Assembly: GCF_023715145.1 (NCBI RefSeq)
Contig: NZ_JAMBNP010000004.1
Span: 434,001 to 498,000 of the forward strand
DNA: 64,000 nucleotides
Source of the DNA: Paenibacillus glycanilyticus
GTDB taxonomy: Bacteria; Bacillota; Bacilli; Paenibacillales; Paenibacillaceae
Reading direction: 5' to 3'
Positions within the stretch are counted from its first letter, which is position 1. Each line of letters opens with the position of its first letter. Below, in pieces: positions 35,189-44,324 of this stretch. The notes under the pieces were generated by a model. That model had not been told where the DNA came from. It worked only from the letters and a program-made list of their open reading frames with translations, and searched no databases. Position numbers and translations under genes: made by a program.

Positions 35189-36609
35189 GCAAGCTGCCAA
35201 ATCCCCTTCTCCATCTGCTCCAAGGAAGCGTAAGAATAGGAAAGCCGAAGATGCCGCTGATCGGTTTTGTCATAGAGAAAGCCGGGATTTACGAGTACTC
35301 CCTCCTTAAGCAAGGTCTCGAACAAAGCGGCTATGGATACCCCGCCTTTGAGCTTCAGCCAAATGTAAAAGCCGCCGCTTGGCACGCTCCAATCCGCCTT
35401 TCCCTTCAAATAACGGTCCAGCAGCCGCAGCATATGCGACCGGCGAGTCCTCAGCTCTCTTCTCACAAAATCCAAATGCTCGCTATACTTTCCTTGCTCT
35501 AGAAATTGCTTAACCGTCCATTGCGATAACGTGCTTGCGCCGTAATCCGACTGCATCTTCACGTCGGCAAGCCGATGGATAACCTGCTCCGGTCCGATGA
35601 CCCAACCGATTCTGAGGCCGGGACTCAATGTCTTTGACATGCTTCCGATATACAGGACCAGTCCGTTCTGATCCAGCGCTTTAATCGGTGGAGGAGAAGG
35701 CTCGTCCAGCCAAAGATCTCGGTACGCATCATCCTCCATCATCGGCAGCTTATGCTGGGCGCAGAGTTGATAAATTTCCTGCCTTCTCTTCCCGGTCATC
35801 ACGGTACCCGTAGGATTGTGAAAGCTTGGAATCGTATAAAGAATAGTCCCCTTCCCGCTCCTTGCATAATGCTCTAAAGCCTTCTCCGACAAGCCTTCCT
35901 CATCTATCGGAAGACCCGACATACTCATGCCGGCTGACTGAAAGACCTGGAGGGATTGCAGGTAAGACGGGGCTTCCGTTAATACGGATGATCCGTTCTT
36001 GAGCAGGCCAAGCGCAATAAGCTGTAGTGCCTGAAGAGCCCCCGAGACAATAAGAACCGAGTCCGGTGATACATGAACCCCGTAACCGGCCATATGACGG
36101 CTTATTTCCGCCCGAAGCGAATACAGTCCACGAGGCTCCGGATAGCCAAGATCCTTCATGGGGATTGGCAGCTGCCGCAGAATGGTCTCCATCGACTGCG
36201 GGTACAAATCCGGTGAAGGCTCACCCGTGCCCAGCCTTATAATACCCGGCATAAACTCCGCATGATTAATATCCTGAATGGTCCGGTTATTAGGACGGTG
36301 AACGCCTGTCTTCACGTAGGACTCCCAATCCGGCAGCTTTGGAATGCCCTTATCTCCCGTATTAGACGAAACGAACGTGCCGCTCCCGCTTCTCCCCTCG
36401 ATATAACCTTCTGCCGCAAGCTCTGCGAATGCCTGCACGACCGTGCTCCGATTAATGGAAAAAGCCTGCGCAATCGCTCTTTCGGTAGGAATTCGGCTGC
36501 CGGGCGGCCATTCTCCGGTTTCGATTTTATCCCTTATGTAATCTGCTACTTGCAGGTACAAGGGAATTCCGCTGCCTCTCACAGGCCGCCAGTTTGTTTC
36601 ATATTTCAT
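35173..36609 (-). CDS. MocR-type regulator: GntR HTH fused to aminotransferase domain
   Basis: A 478-aa fusion. The N-terminal winged helix (IPLYLQVADYIRDKIETGEWPPGSRIPTER in part, about residues 15-85) is GntR type, and the remainder is a class I aminotransferase fold with the PLP lysine in YIGSMSKTLSPGLRIGW. MocR proteins sense amino acids or PLP-linked compounds and usually control a divergent gene. Here that is a LysE-type exporter, so control of amino acid export is the natural inference. The start at 36609 lies 114 bp from the exporter. Confidence 0.9.
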   Translation of the reverse strand: MKYETNWRPVRGSGIPLYLQVADYIRDKIETGEWPPGSRIPTERAIAQAFSINRSTVVQAFAELAAEGYIEGRSGSGTFVSSNTGDKGIPKLPDWESYVKTGVHRPNNRTIQDINHAEFMPGIIRLGTGEPSPDLYPQSMETILRQLPIPMKDLGYPEPRGLYSLRAEISRHMAGYGVHVSPDSVLIVSGALQALQLIALGLLKNGSSVLTEAPSYLQSLQVFQSAGMSMSGLPIDEEGLSEKALEHYARSGKGTILYTIPSFHNPTGTVMTGKRRQEIYQLCAQHKLPMMEDDAYRDLWLDEPSPPPIKALDQNGLVLYIGSMSKTLSPGLRIGWVIGPEQVIHRLADVKMQSDYGASTLSQWTVKQFLEQGKYSEHLDFVRRELRTRRSHMLRLLDRYLKGKADWSVPSGGFYIWLKLKGGVSIAALFETLLKEGVLVNPGFLYDKTDQRHLRLSYSYASLEQMEKGIWQLANSIP

Positions 36610-36722
36610 GGTTCTCCCCCGTTATTCGTTTGCATTGGTTGGGTTGTCTGCCAACCATTTGGATGGCGACAACGGGCAGCTGGCCCTATACAATGGGACC
36701 ATATTTACAACATTGAAAGGCT

Positions 36723-37331
36723 GTGTTTCGATTGCCGTTCCTGCATGGTTTATTGCTGGCCGTTGGCTTGATCCTGCCCCTCGGGGCGCAAAACGTATTT
36801 ATTTTCTCCCAAGGCGCCCTTCAGACCAGATTCAGAATGGCATTGCCAGTTGTGATCGCCGCGGCGATCTGCGATACGCTTCTGATCCTGCTTGCCATTC
36901 TAGGAGTCTCAGTTCTTATTATAAGCATCCCCGTGCTCAAAACCATTCTTATTATGGCCGGCGTCCTCTTCCTCGCTTACATCGGATGGACGACCTGGCG
37001 TTCCGCTGGTGATTTGCAAGCATCGGAAGTACGGTACTCCCCGCGCAAGCAGATAATGCTTGCCGTCTCCGTCTCCCTCTTAAACCCTCATGCCATTATG
37101 GATACGATCGGGGTAATCGGCACAAGCTCCCTTCATTACGGCGGGTTTGACAAGGGGATGTTCACCGCCGCCTGCATTCTCGTTTCCTGGCTGTGGTTCT
37201 TCACTCTCGCCTTGGCAGGGCGAATGCTAGGCAGGATGGATACAAGCGGCAGACTGATGAAGGTCGTCAATAAGCTATCGGCAGTCCTTATCTGGTTATC
37301 CGCGGTCATCATGGTCGCGATTAATCTCTGA
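36723..37331 (+). CDS. LysE family amino acid exporter
   Basis: A 202-aa protein with six hydrophobic segments. HGLLLAVGLILPLGAQNVFIFSQG is the signature N-terminus of LysE/ArgO-type exporters and SLLNPHAIMDTIGVIG the second motif. It probably exports basic or other amino acids. GTG 36723 gives the length usual for the family, although the Shine-Dalgarno (GAAAGG) is very close; TTG 36732 is an alternative. Divergent from the MocR regulator. Confidence 0.88.
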   Translation: MFRLPFLHGLLLAVGLILPLGAQNVFIFSQGALQTRFRMALPVVIAAAICDTLLILLAILGVSVLIISIPVLKTILIMAGVLFLAYIGWTTWRSAGDLQASEVRYSPRKQIMLAVSVSLLNPHAIMDTIGVIGTSSLHYGGFDKGMFTAACILVSWLWFFTLALAGRMLGRMDTSGRLMKVVNKLSAVLIWLSAVIMVAINL

Positions 37332-37346
37332 ATCTCCTCTTCTAAC

Positions 37347-37380
37347 GCAAGAAAGACCAACAGTTGTTGGTCTTTCTTGC
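37347..37380. terminator. Bidirectional terminator between lysE-like and gerXC
   Basis: A near-continuous palindrome: 16-bp arms GCAAGAAAGACCAACA / TGTTGGTCTTTCTTGC with a 2-nt centre. It lies between two convergent genes. Confidence 0.88.
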
Positions 37381-37387
37381 TCTTCGT

Positions 37388-38614
37388 TTAAGGCCCAATC
37401 CCATCCTTCATTACCTTTTGGGTTTTCAAGTCCGGACGTCTTAAGGTAAAGTTACTGTCTACTTTGACCTCGGCTTTGACAAAGTACGAATCCCAATTCT
37501 GCGCAAAGGGTTTAAACTTGCGGAAGTGGTAGCGGTAGTAATGCTGGCCAAAGCCAAACACGTCTACGCCAAACTTCTTCTGGACATAGCTGACTGTCTT
37601 CAGCATTTGTTCGTTCACGTAATCCCTGGTCATCGCTTCAACCTTCTCAAACCCCTGAATCGTCGATAGCTTGATATTCTCGTCAATGCTTGTTATTTTA
37701 CCGTCACCCTCAACGACCACACGAACCTTAGGCGTATTTCCATCCATCTTGACATGCATATGGCTATGCATATGGTAGAACTGAACGGCAATGGCACCTG
37801 GGTTTGAAGGATTAACGTCCGGTCCGGGGATCGCAAACAAGGTGTTATTCACGTAGTCGCTTGCCAGCATCACCATGCGCGTATGCTCATTCGACAGGAA
37901 GCCAATCAGCTTATCGCCGCGGAAGACGGCAGCTCCCGCCATTCTGACAACGGCAGCCGGATAGACGGTTTTTATGGCGTCGAGGGACTCGCTTTTTTCC
38001 ACATCTCCCGTTATGGAGATCGCCCCCAGCAGCAGCACGCGTCCTTCTGTCAACAAGGCTTGCGCAACATCGTACAAGTGACTGCGGGGAATACCGCCAT
38101 ACACCTTGCGATAAGTCTCTACCTGCAGTTGTATCTTATAACCGGCGTATTGCCCCCTCGCGTAGACCGTCTTGAGGAAGTCGGATGCCTTGGACCCTTT
38201 CCCCACGAGAACAAGAACATCCTCTCGGATATAACGGTTCCGCTGCAGAACGTCTATAAACTGATTGATCCCTTTCCGGGCAAGCCTCTCGTCAATGATG
38301 ATAACCCGAATATGAGAGATCAGAATCATTCGTTCCAGATTTTCGTTGATTTTCTGAGTAGCCTCCGCAATCGAATTACCCTCTTTGGAGAAAACGGCGG
38401 TAGGCGTACCGCCCTTTCCTCCTTTGTTCGGGTCGGTTTCAAGGGCGTTAACAACCTCGAAGGTCACCTTGTATTTCATATGGTCACCCGGCTCCAAAGC
38501 CATACCGGTGACAAGCGAAGATCGGTTAAGCTCGGTCTGGTCCCAGCAACCCGTACAAGCGATTGTCAGGGAGCAGCACAGCATAATCACCCCTGCTATT
38601 CGCATGAATCTCAT
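37388..38614 (-). CDS. gerXC: Ger(x)C family spore germination lipoprotein, second operon
   Basis: A 408-aa GerAC protein. It has an N-terminal signal with lipobox (IACTGC), a WDQTELN start of the mature part, ISHIRVIIIDERLARKG in the middle and a C-terminal VQKKFGVDVFGFGQHYYR typical of the family. The start at 38614 overlaps gerXA by 4 nt (ATGA) and has AGGAGGACGAC upstream. It completes a second germinant receptor operon in this window. Confidence 0.92.
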   Translation of the reverse strand: MRFMRIAGVIMLCCSLTIACTGCWDQTELNRSSLVTGMALEPGDHMKYKVTFEVVNALETDPNKGGKGGTPTAVFSKEGNSIAEATQKINENLERMILISHIRVIIIDERLARKGINQFIDVLQRNRYIREDVLVLVGKGSKASDFLKTVYARGQYAGYKIQLQVETYRKVYGGIPRSHLYDVAQALLTEGRVLLLGAISITGDVEKSESLDAIKTVYPAAVVRMAGAAVFRGDKLIGFLSNEHTRMVMLASDYVNNTLFAIPGPDVNPSNPGAIAVQFYHMHSHMHVKMDGNTPKVRVVVEGDGKITSIDENIKLSTIQGFEKVEAMTRDYVNEQMLKTVSYVQKKFGVDVFGFGQHYYRYHFRKFKPFAQNWDSYFVKAEVKVDSNFTLRRPDLKTQKVMKDGIGP

Positions 38615-40020
38615 GTCGTCCTCCTCTTATCCCATCGGGAGAACAGGGATACGTACGGCACGCCAAAGGATTCGATTCGCGTTAACTGCACCATAAGAAG
38701 ACAGCAGCCCAAGACTAGACCATACAACCCGATTACGGAAGCCATGATGATCATTCCGAACCGGAAGAATCTAACCTTTGAACCAAACGTATAAATAGGC
38801 GCTACAAAGCCGGAGATAGCTGTCATGGATACGACGATGACATTAATATTCGAGACAACACCTGCTTGCACCGCAGCTTCCCCGAGCACGAGAGCTCCTA
38901 CGATGGAGATGGTAGGACCCACAAGCCGGGGCATTCGGGTACCCGCTTCGCGCAGAATTTCGAATGTAATTTCCATTAATAGAATCTCTATACTCGCCGG
39001 AAAAGGAATCCCTTCCCGCTGCGCCGCAATACTGGTGAGCAGAATGGTCGGAACAAGCTCCTGATGATAGCTGGTCACCGCGATATAGAGGGCCGGGACA
39101 ATTAGCGACAGAATAAAAGCGAAGTAGCGAAGGCAGCGGGCAAAGGCTCCGATCAACGACCATTGATACTCGTCCTCCGGCGATTTGAAGAAATCGGAGA
39201 AGAGCGACGGAACAATGAGCACAAACGGACTTCCGTCAACCAATACCGCTATTCGCCTGTTAATCATATGGCTGCATATCGCATCCGGGCGTTCACTGTT
39301 ATAGACGGTCGGAAATAAAATGACCCCTTTATTCTTGGAGTGAAGCAGCTCCTCGATCTTTGCGGAATCAAACAGGCTGTCGATATGCGAGTTGTTCAGC
39401 TTGTCTCTCACTTGCTTCAGAATATGTTCATCCACGTCGCCATTCAGGTAAGCGATATAGACGGCCGTGTGTGTCTTATAACCCAGTTCAAATCGCTCGA
39501 AGCGGAGATTTACGTTGTTGAATCTTCTGCGGATCAAGCTCATATTGGTGTCCGCGGATTCCGTAAAGCCTTCCTTTGGACCACGAACCACATTTTGCGT
39601 GGATGGCTCTTCAATAGAACGGGAATTGAGAGTTCTAACCTCCAGAACAAGCACCTTCTGAAATCCATCGATAAAGATAGCGGCCTTGCCAAGGACGATC
39701 TTGTCCATCACCGTGTCCATGCTCTGCAAGGTTTCATGCTTAAGAACGGCATAATGGATGGTCTCCAGAAGATGGAACGTCTCTTCCTTGCCCATAGGCT
39801 CTTTTTGCTCGGACAGCGCAAGATCGTTGAGGACATGATCGATGATAAAATCCGTATTCGTCATGGTGGTCAGATAGCATAACAGCCCTTTATACTGCCC
39901 CACGTTGACGGAGACTACCGCCAGATCAGCCGTATTGCCAAACACTTGGTCAAATTGTTTTTTTACATTTTCTAATCCGTATGGATCCTCCCCAATCGCG
40001 TTCTGATTCTCCGTATTCAT
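38611..40020 (-). CDS. gerXA: GerA family spore germination protein, second operon
   Basis: A 469-aa GerA subunit with a soluble N-terminal half and a membrane C-terminal half. REGIPFPASIEILLMEITFE and GPTISIVGALVLGEAAVQAG match the same segments in the receptor at 3926-5467, but the N-terminal domains are quite different. That suggests a distinct germinant specificity. Overlaps with gerXB upstream (4 nt) and gerXC downstream (4 nt). GGGGAG precedes the ATG. Confidence 0.92.
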   Translation of the reverse strand: MNTENQNAIGEDPYGLENVKKQFDQVFGNTADLAVVSVNVGQYKGLLCYLTTMTNTDFIIDHVLNDLALSEQKEPMGKEETFHLLETIHYAVLKHETLQSMDTVMDKIVLGKAAIFIDGFQKVLVLEVRTLNSRSIEEPSTQNVVRGPKEGFTESADTNMSLIRRRFNNVNLRFERFELGYKTHTAVYIAYLNGDVDEHILKQVRDKLNNSHIDSLFDSAKIEELLHSKNKGVILFPTVYNSERPDAICSHMINRRIAVLVDGSPFVLIVPSLFSDFFKSPEDEYQWSLIGAFARCLRYFAFILSLIVPALYIAVTSYHQELVPTILLTSIAAQREGIPFPASIEILLMEITFEILREAGTRMPRLVGPTISIVGALVLGEAAVQAGVVSNINVIVVSMTAISGFVAPIYTFGSKVRFFRFGMIIMASVIGLYGLVLGCCLLMVQLTRIESFGVPYVSLFSRWDKRRTT

Positions 40021-41111
40021 GTGGACTCCCCTTTTCGGTAACGGATTCGGAGCAGCAGCAGCGTCAAGAGCGGCACCACCAGCTGAAGCGGAATATGCAG
40101 GGTATAGATGACGTATTTCAAGCCTTCAATCATATGCTCGGCGCTGTTGCGCGTTACGAGAATCGAGAATGCCCCTGCAAGCAGAGCAAGCGGGAAATTA
40201 TATTTCCCCTGCTGGCCCTTAAAAATATGCGTTAAGCCTTCCGCGCAAGCAAAGAGAAAGACTGAGCATTTGAGCAGCGTACCGAAGATAATGATTAACG
40301 CAATGACCGCGTCCATCCGCGTTATAATATTGGCGATATTTATAAGACGAGCGGCATCCAATAAGGCGAAAGAGGAATATTTTTTCCCCTCGATCCCTAA
40401 AGTCCAGACTTGAATCAGATCCGTGATCGACAAAATGAAGCATGCGCTGAGAAAAGCATACAAGGTGACGCGGCGAAATCCCTTCGCCCCTCCAAGCTCT
40501 TGTTGAAAAACCAGAAAAACGATGATCTCTCCATAAGGGAACCAGATGGAATGTTGAAAGGCGGACTGCACGACCGGCCCTATCCCTTTCGACAAGAACG
40601 GAAGCATCTGCTCCAGAATAATCGAGCTGCTGAACATCAATAAGACTGCCAGCATGAACAACATCGCCAAGACAATGCATAGAACAAGCGAGGCAAAACG
40701 CGCAATGGCTTGTATCCCGCCTAATGTGGCATAAGCAATAATGAGCACGAACAGCGTAGTCAGAACCGGCACCGGCGACATGCGCAGCAGCGCGCTCATG
40801 ATAAGCTCAATCATATCCCGAATATTTCGTGCCGCAATGTATAAGAAGTAAGTGGCATAGATAAGCACAAACCCTCTGCCCACAACCTTCCCCCATGCTT
40901 TCTCAAGCAGAGGATACAGTCCCAAATTTTTTTGAGAGGATAACATGGCACCATATATGACAATAAACAAGCATGCGGGGAAAAACGCGATAATGCCAAC
41001 TAACCACGAGTCGGGAACGACACTAGGCGTTCCGAAGATAATGGATGTGCTGAGCAAAAAGACCAGCTGCATCGCGAACATGTCAACCGCGTTTGTTTTG
41101 CTTGGCACCAC
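40017..41111 (-). CDS. gerXB: GerAB family germination permease, second operon
   Basis: About 364 aa with ten hydrophobic segments. DMFAMQLVFLLSTSIIFG and YPLLEKAWGKVVGRGFVLIYATYF fit the spore germination permease family. The start is placed at GTG 41111 because GGGAGG lies 9-10 nt upstream; GTG 41108 is equally possible and GTG 41123 overlaps the ribosome binding site. In this operon the order is B-A-C, unlike A-B-C in the first operon. The 5' end lies inside the preceding small ORF. Confidence 0.9.
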   Translation of the reverse strand: MVPSKTNAVDMFAMQLVFLLSTSIIFGTPSVVPDSWLVGIIAFFPACLFIVIYGAMLSSQKNLGLYPLLEKAWGKVVGRGFVLIYATYFLYIAARNIRDMIELIMSALLRMSPVPVLTTLFVLIIAYATLGGIQAIARFASLVLCIVLAMLFMLAVLLMFSSSIILEQMLPFLSKGIGPVVQSAFQHSIWFPYGEIIVFLVFQQELGGAKGFRRVTLYAFLSACFILSITDLIQVWTLGIEGKKYSSFALLDAARLINIANIITRMDAVIALIIIFGTLLKCSVFLFACAEGLTHIFKGQQGKYNFPLALLAGAFSILVTRNSAEHMIEGLKYVIYTLHIPLQLVVPLLTLLLLRIRYRKGEST

Positions 41112-41361
41112 CGTTCTCCCCACCTCCCTGCTTGTTAGATTGGCTTCCGAATTTCTTCTTTAGACGTTTGGTCATATCGAAGTCCGTCCAGGCTGCCATC
41201 AGGAACGCAGCTGCAATGATAAAAATCGTTGAAGTATCCGGGTAGATCGGGAGCAAATGCACAATCGCTTGCAAGAACTGCTGTTTAAACACCAGCACGT
41301 CCAGCATAGACATGAACAGCAAGCCCAGCACGCTGATGATAAACAGACCGAGGATGATCAT
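41083..41361 (-). CDS. Small two-helix membrane protein heading the second ger operon
   Basis: A 92-aa ORF with two hydrophobic segments (MIILGLFIISVLGLLFMSML and STIFIIAAAFLMAAWTDF) and a basic, Gly/Asn/Gln-rich tail. GGGAGGG lies 7-8 nt before ATG 41361. It overlaps gerXB by about 29 nt and so is translationally coupled to it. Small D-type subunits are known for some ger operons, and this could be one. Sequence identity to a named family was not recognised. Confidence 0.7.
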   Translation of the reverse strand: MIILGLFIISVLGLLFMSMLDVLVFKQQFLQAIVHLLPIYPDTSTIFIIAAAFLMAAWTDFDMTKRLKKKFGSQSNKQGGGENGGAKQNKRG

Positions 41362-41427
41362 ACGGACACCCTCCCTAACGTTTTTGAGTTATTGTCATTT
41401 TGCTCCAATAGGAATGGAAATATGTAC

Positions 41428-41472
41428 AAAAAAAGCACTGCGGCGTAACCGAAGTTACAACCGCAGCGCTTT
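41428..41472 (-). terminator. Terminator of the chorismate mutase gene
   Basis: Stem AAAGC-CTGCGG / CCGCAG-GCTTT with further GTAAC / GTTAC pairing in the loop, then a run of Ts on the minus strand. It touches the stop codon. Confidence 0.8.
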
Positions 41473-41755
41473 ATACCGCCTTATCTGCTTGAAGCTCTTG
41501 ATGTCTGGAAATAACGATGTCCATAATTCTACGATAAATGTCTACGGCATACTCGGGTCTCAAGCCGTATTGCTCGGAGAGCTCAACAATTTTCTTGAAC
41601 TGCTGCTCTTCCCGGCTAGGGTCTTGTGAATGAAGCTGATTTGCTGCTTTGTATTCCCCTACTGCCTCAGTATAGATGAATCTTTGAGCCAATAAAGCAA
41701 CAATCTGTTGGTCCGTCTTATCAATGGCCGATCGCAGTCCTTCTAATGCTGTCAT
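41471..41755 (-). CDS. aroQ: Chorismate mutase, AroQ class
   Basis: A 94-aa, all-helical protein. LEGLRSAIDKTDQQIVALLAQRF, the central VGEYKAANQ and RRIMDIVISRHQELQ match AroQ type II chorismate mutase (Claisen rearrangement of chorismate to prephenate). ATG 41755 has GGAGGG 5 nt upstream; the reading frame extends to 41863 but without initiation signals. It is isolated from other aromatic amino acid genes, so a dedicated rather than housekeeping role is possible. Confidence 0.85.
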   Translation of the reverse strand: MTALEGLRSAIDKTDQQIVALLAQRFIYTEAVGEYKAANQLHSQDPSREEQQFKKIVELSEQYGLRPEYAVDIYRRIMDIVISRHQELQADKAV

Positions 41756-41854
41756 GTGCACCCTCCGTAGTCTGATGTCGCGTAGACGCTTTATAGCGGT
41801 AAAGCAAACATTATATATTGAAGATAACATACAGATGTACAGTCTGTAAACGAA

Positions 41855-41893
41855 AAAAAACATCCATTCCTGAACAATTCAGAAAAAGATGGT
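41855..41893 (-). terminator. Terminator of the C39-like peptidase gene
   Basis: Minus strand: CATC then CTGAA-TTG-TTCAG and GATG flanking pairs, followed by eight Ts. The stem is imperfect but the T-run is strong. Confidence 0.65.
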
Positions 41894-41906
41894 AATTTCG
41901 TTCGGA

Positions 41907-42476
41907 TTAGGGTCTCTGGAGTTCATTATCTTCCTTTGTGATTATCCAAAATTGCCTCGCTTCTCTCTGAAACACCGACAGCTGAACGGAAATCTTGCCA
42001 TCCTTCTTTACGCCTTGTTTAATCAGACCATCATTCCCGTAATTCTTGTTGTTATGGTTAGGGTCAAAAACATCTGCCCATATGCCGGAAATACCCACCA
42101 TAAGCACGAAATGACCGACAGCTGTCAAATGTCCCGGGCCCATCGTTGCTATAACAAGAGCGCCGGCCGAGAGTGCCTTTTGCACAGTCTCCAGCGAGCG
42201 GGTTTGGATGCAGCCTAATTGATAATGCTTCGAAGCTGCCGCAAAGAATCCCCAAGCTGTACCCTTGCTTCGTGTGCGGTAACCCTTGTCTAATGCGAAC
42301 CTAGCGGCTTCTGAAGGCAGAATCGCCCTCCCCAGAAAGCAGCTTGCCGCCATTGCAAAGGACGCAGGCCCGCAGGCGCTTGTCCCGATTGTCTGTTTTT
42401 TGCTGCCGGTGACGGTATACGGAAGACTTGACCAACGCTTGTCTTTTTGACTGTAATAAACCAGATTACTTGCCAT
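41907..42476 (-). CDS. C39-like cysteine peptidase domain protein
   Basis: A 189-aa protein. TSACGPASFAMAASCF carries the catalytic Cys, GHFVLMVG the His and DVFDPN the Asp/Asn of papain-like C39 peptidases (Peptidase_C39_2). There is no signal peptide or ABC domain, so it is not a bacteriocin exporter, and no substrate precursor gene is adjacent. GGGGAT lies 5 nt before ATG 42476. Possibly a cytosolic or spore-associated peptidase; the role is unknown. Confidence 0.82.
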   Translation of the reverse strand: MASNLVYYSQKDKRWSSLPYTVTGSKKQTIGTSACGPASFAMAASCFLGRAILPSEAARFALDKGYRTRSKGTAWGFFAAASKHYQLGCIQTRSLETVQKALSAGALVIATMGPGHLTAVGHFVLMVGISGIWADVFDPNHNNKNYGNDGLIKQGVKKDGKISVQLSVFQREARQFWIITKEDNELQRP

Positions 42477-42575
42477 TCTTATCCCCCTGCAAATAAATAT
42501 GCTTTTCCAGTATAAGCGGATGATTTCGATGATTTGGATTCTTGGCCGTGCTTTATTTTATGCTCCCCTTGAATG

Positions 42576-42601
42576 AAAAAAGCCCCGGCAGATGCCAGGG
42601 C
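42576..42601 (-). terminator. Terminator of the DHA2 pump gene
   Basis: Stem GCCC-GGCA / TGCC-GGGC with one central mismatch and six Ts on the minus strand. Confidence 0.8.
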
Positions 42602-42631
42602 AGTCAATATTCTGATCGGACTTTCCGGGGA

Positions 42632-44107
42632 TTAATGCCCCATCATCATTGGCGCTTCCGCGATTGCCCCTTCGTCACCGGGAGCTCTTACCGGTTTACG
42701 AAGCAGCAAGCCGAGTATAGCGCCTGCTATGGCTATTCCGACAACAACAAGGAAGGTTTCTCCGTAGGAGCTGTATAACGCGGCAACATCAGGTGCTTGC
42801 CCTGGCTCTGCGGCATTTTTTATCTTCGTCGTCAAGTACGTGCTGAGACCCGCAATCGCAAATGACGTCATGACTTGCTGAGCAGCGGAAGTGAGAGCTG
42901 TCACGCGTCCAACCAATCTTGGCGGAGAGGCTTGAATCAGATAGGTATTCATCGGCATCATGGACAATCCCATTCCGACGCCAAACAGACCGGAAGTGAT
43001 CAGAATAAGCGACAAGCCGTCATCGGCGGAGATGTTTGATAACAGAAATGAAGCAATGCCAACAACGCTGAGTCCGGTAACGATAAGCGGTCTAGCGCCA
43101 ATCCGGTCAAACAGTCTGCCGCCGATTGGCATAAAGACCGCGGAAGCAATCGCTTGTGAAAGCATGATCAGGCCGGATTCGGTTGCGGTATGACCTTGCA
43201 CCTGAATAAGCAGCATGGGAATCAGGAAGAACGTTCCCATAAGCGCGATTTGGGTAAACCACTGCACGATAATGCCCCTGCTGAAATCTCTTGAAAGGAA
43301 TACCCGAAGCTCCAGTAGCGGCTGCTTGCTCCGCAGTTCAACGAATATAAAGATGATTAACGAAGCTGCTCCAACAATCAGTCCGGTTAAAGTCTGAACC
43401 GATGTCCAGCTATTTCCCCCTTCGCTTACCCCGTACGATAAGGCCGCAAAGGCAAGCGGTCCAAATACAATACCCGGAATATCCAGCGACTTCACCGATT
43501 GGCGTTCAATGTTCGGCAAGGTTCGTATGCCGGCGATAATGCCAATAATGCCAAGCGGGATATTAATCAGGAAAATCCAGTGCCACGATGCATAATCAAT
43601 GAATGCGCCGGCTACAACCGGGCCTAACGCCGGAGCGATCAGAACCGGGATCCCCAGCATCCCCATCACCGAGCCCACCTTCTCGGGGGGACTCAGCCTA
43701 TAGATAATCGCGAAGGCAATCGGCATAACCATGCCGCCGCCAAGACCTTGAATGACGCGGAATAAAATCAGCATTTCGATATTGCCTGCAAACGCGCAAA
43801 GCAAGGAACCAACCGTAAACATCCCCACCGACACCAGGAATATCCGTTTCGCCCCGAATCGGTCGGACAGCCAGCCGGCCAGCGGGATAACCGCCGCTTG
43901 TGCCAATGCATAACCTGTCGTCGTCCATTGCACGACGGACAGGTCCTTCCCGAACTCCTTCATGAACCCGCTTAAAGCAACGTTCATAGCGGTCCCGTCC
44001 AGAATAACCATAAATAAACCAACAATAACCGCAATGAGCGGCGCGATGATCGATCGGATCGTGAACGTACTCGCGTCCGGTACAGCCAGAACATTTGATT
44101 TCGTCAT
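42632..44107 (-). CDS. DHA2 family (EmrB/QacA, LmrB-like) multidrug MFS pump
   Basis: A 491-aa protein with about fourteen hydrophobic segments. FMVILDGTAMNVALSGFM is motif D1 of DHA2 pumps, GWLSDRFGAKRIFLVSVG motif A, and IPVLIAPALGPVVAGAFID motif C of exporters. It uses the proton gradient to expel drugs. A sigma-A promoter with an overlapping palindrome lies upstream, and the divergent TetR gene is the likely repressor. GGAGGA precedes the ATG. Confidence 0.92.
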   Translation of the reverse strand: MTKSNVLAVPDASTFTIRSIIAPLIAVIVGLFMVILDGTAMNVALSGFMKEFGKDLSVVQWTTTGYALAQAAVIPLAGWLSDRFGAKRIFLVSVGMFTVGSLLCAFAGNIEMLILFRVIQGLGGGMVMPIAFAIIYRLSPPEKVGSVMGMLGIPVLIAPALGPVVAGAFIDYASWHWIFLINIPLGIIGIIAGIRTLPNIERQSVKSLDIPGIVFGPLAFAALSYGVSEGGNSWTSVQTLTGLIVGAASLIIFIFVELRSKQPLLELRVFLSRDFSRGIIVQWFTQIALMGTFFLIPMLLIQVQGHTATESGLIMLSQAIASAVFMPIGGRLFDRIGARPLIVTGLSVVGIASFLLSNISADDGLSLILITSGLFGVGMGLSMMPMNTYLIQASPPRLVGRVTALTSAAQQVMTSFAIAGLSTYLTTKIKNAAEPGQAPDVAALYSSYGETFLVVVGIAIAGAILGLLLRKPVRAPGDEGAIAEAPMMMGH

Positions 44108-44141
44108 GTATATCCTCCATTCTTAACTTCTGTCATTTTGG

Positions 44142-44170
44142 ATTATAACGATAAAATGACCATCGGTCAA
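44142..44170 (-). promoter_or_regulatory. Sigma-A promoter of the DHA2 pump
   Basis: Minus strand TTGACC (44170-44165), 17-nt spacer, TATAAT (44147-44142), about 35 nt upstream of the ATG. The palindrome TGACCGATGGTCA overlaps the -35 and spacer, so a bound repressor would block RNA polymerase. Confidence 0.88.
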
Positions 44171-44196
44171 CATTTAATTGAACCGATGGTCATTTT
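44153..44196. promoter_or_regulatory. Probable TetR operator pair, 15-bp perfect inverted repeat
   Basis: AAAATGACCATCGGT (44153-44167) and ACCGATGGTCATTTT (44182-44196) are perfect complements 14 bp apart. The left arm also extends into its own 13-bp palindrome, TGACCATCGGTCA. A further GGTCATTT half site at 44287-44294 lies in the TetR promoter region and could allow autoregulation. Confidence 0.75.
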
Positions 44197-44324
44197 TATT
44201 TTACGGCTATATAATTGCATATAAAGCAAGTTATTGAGAAAACAAATATCTCATTAGTTAGAATGAATTGATATTATTGTACTATTGGTCATTTAAAGTT
44301 TGAACCCCATTCCTTCTTGGATAT

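Noticed and set aside
37883..38794. 303-codon plus-strand open frame across gerXC and gerXA
   Set aside because: Antisense to two overlapping germination genes with clear family motifs.
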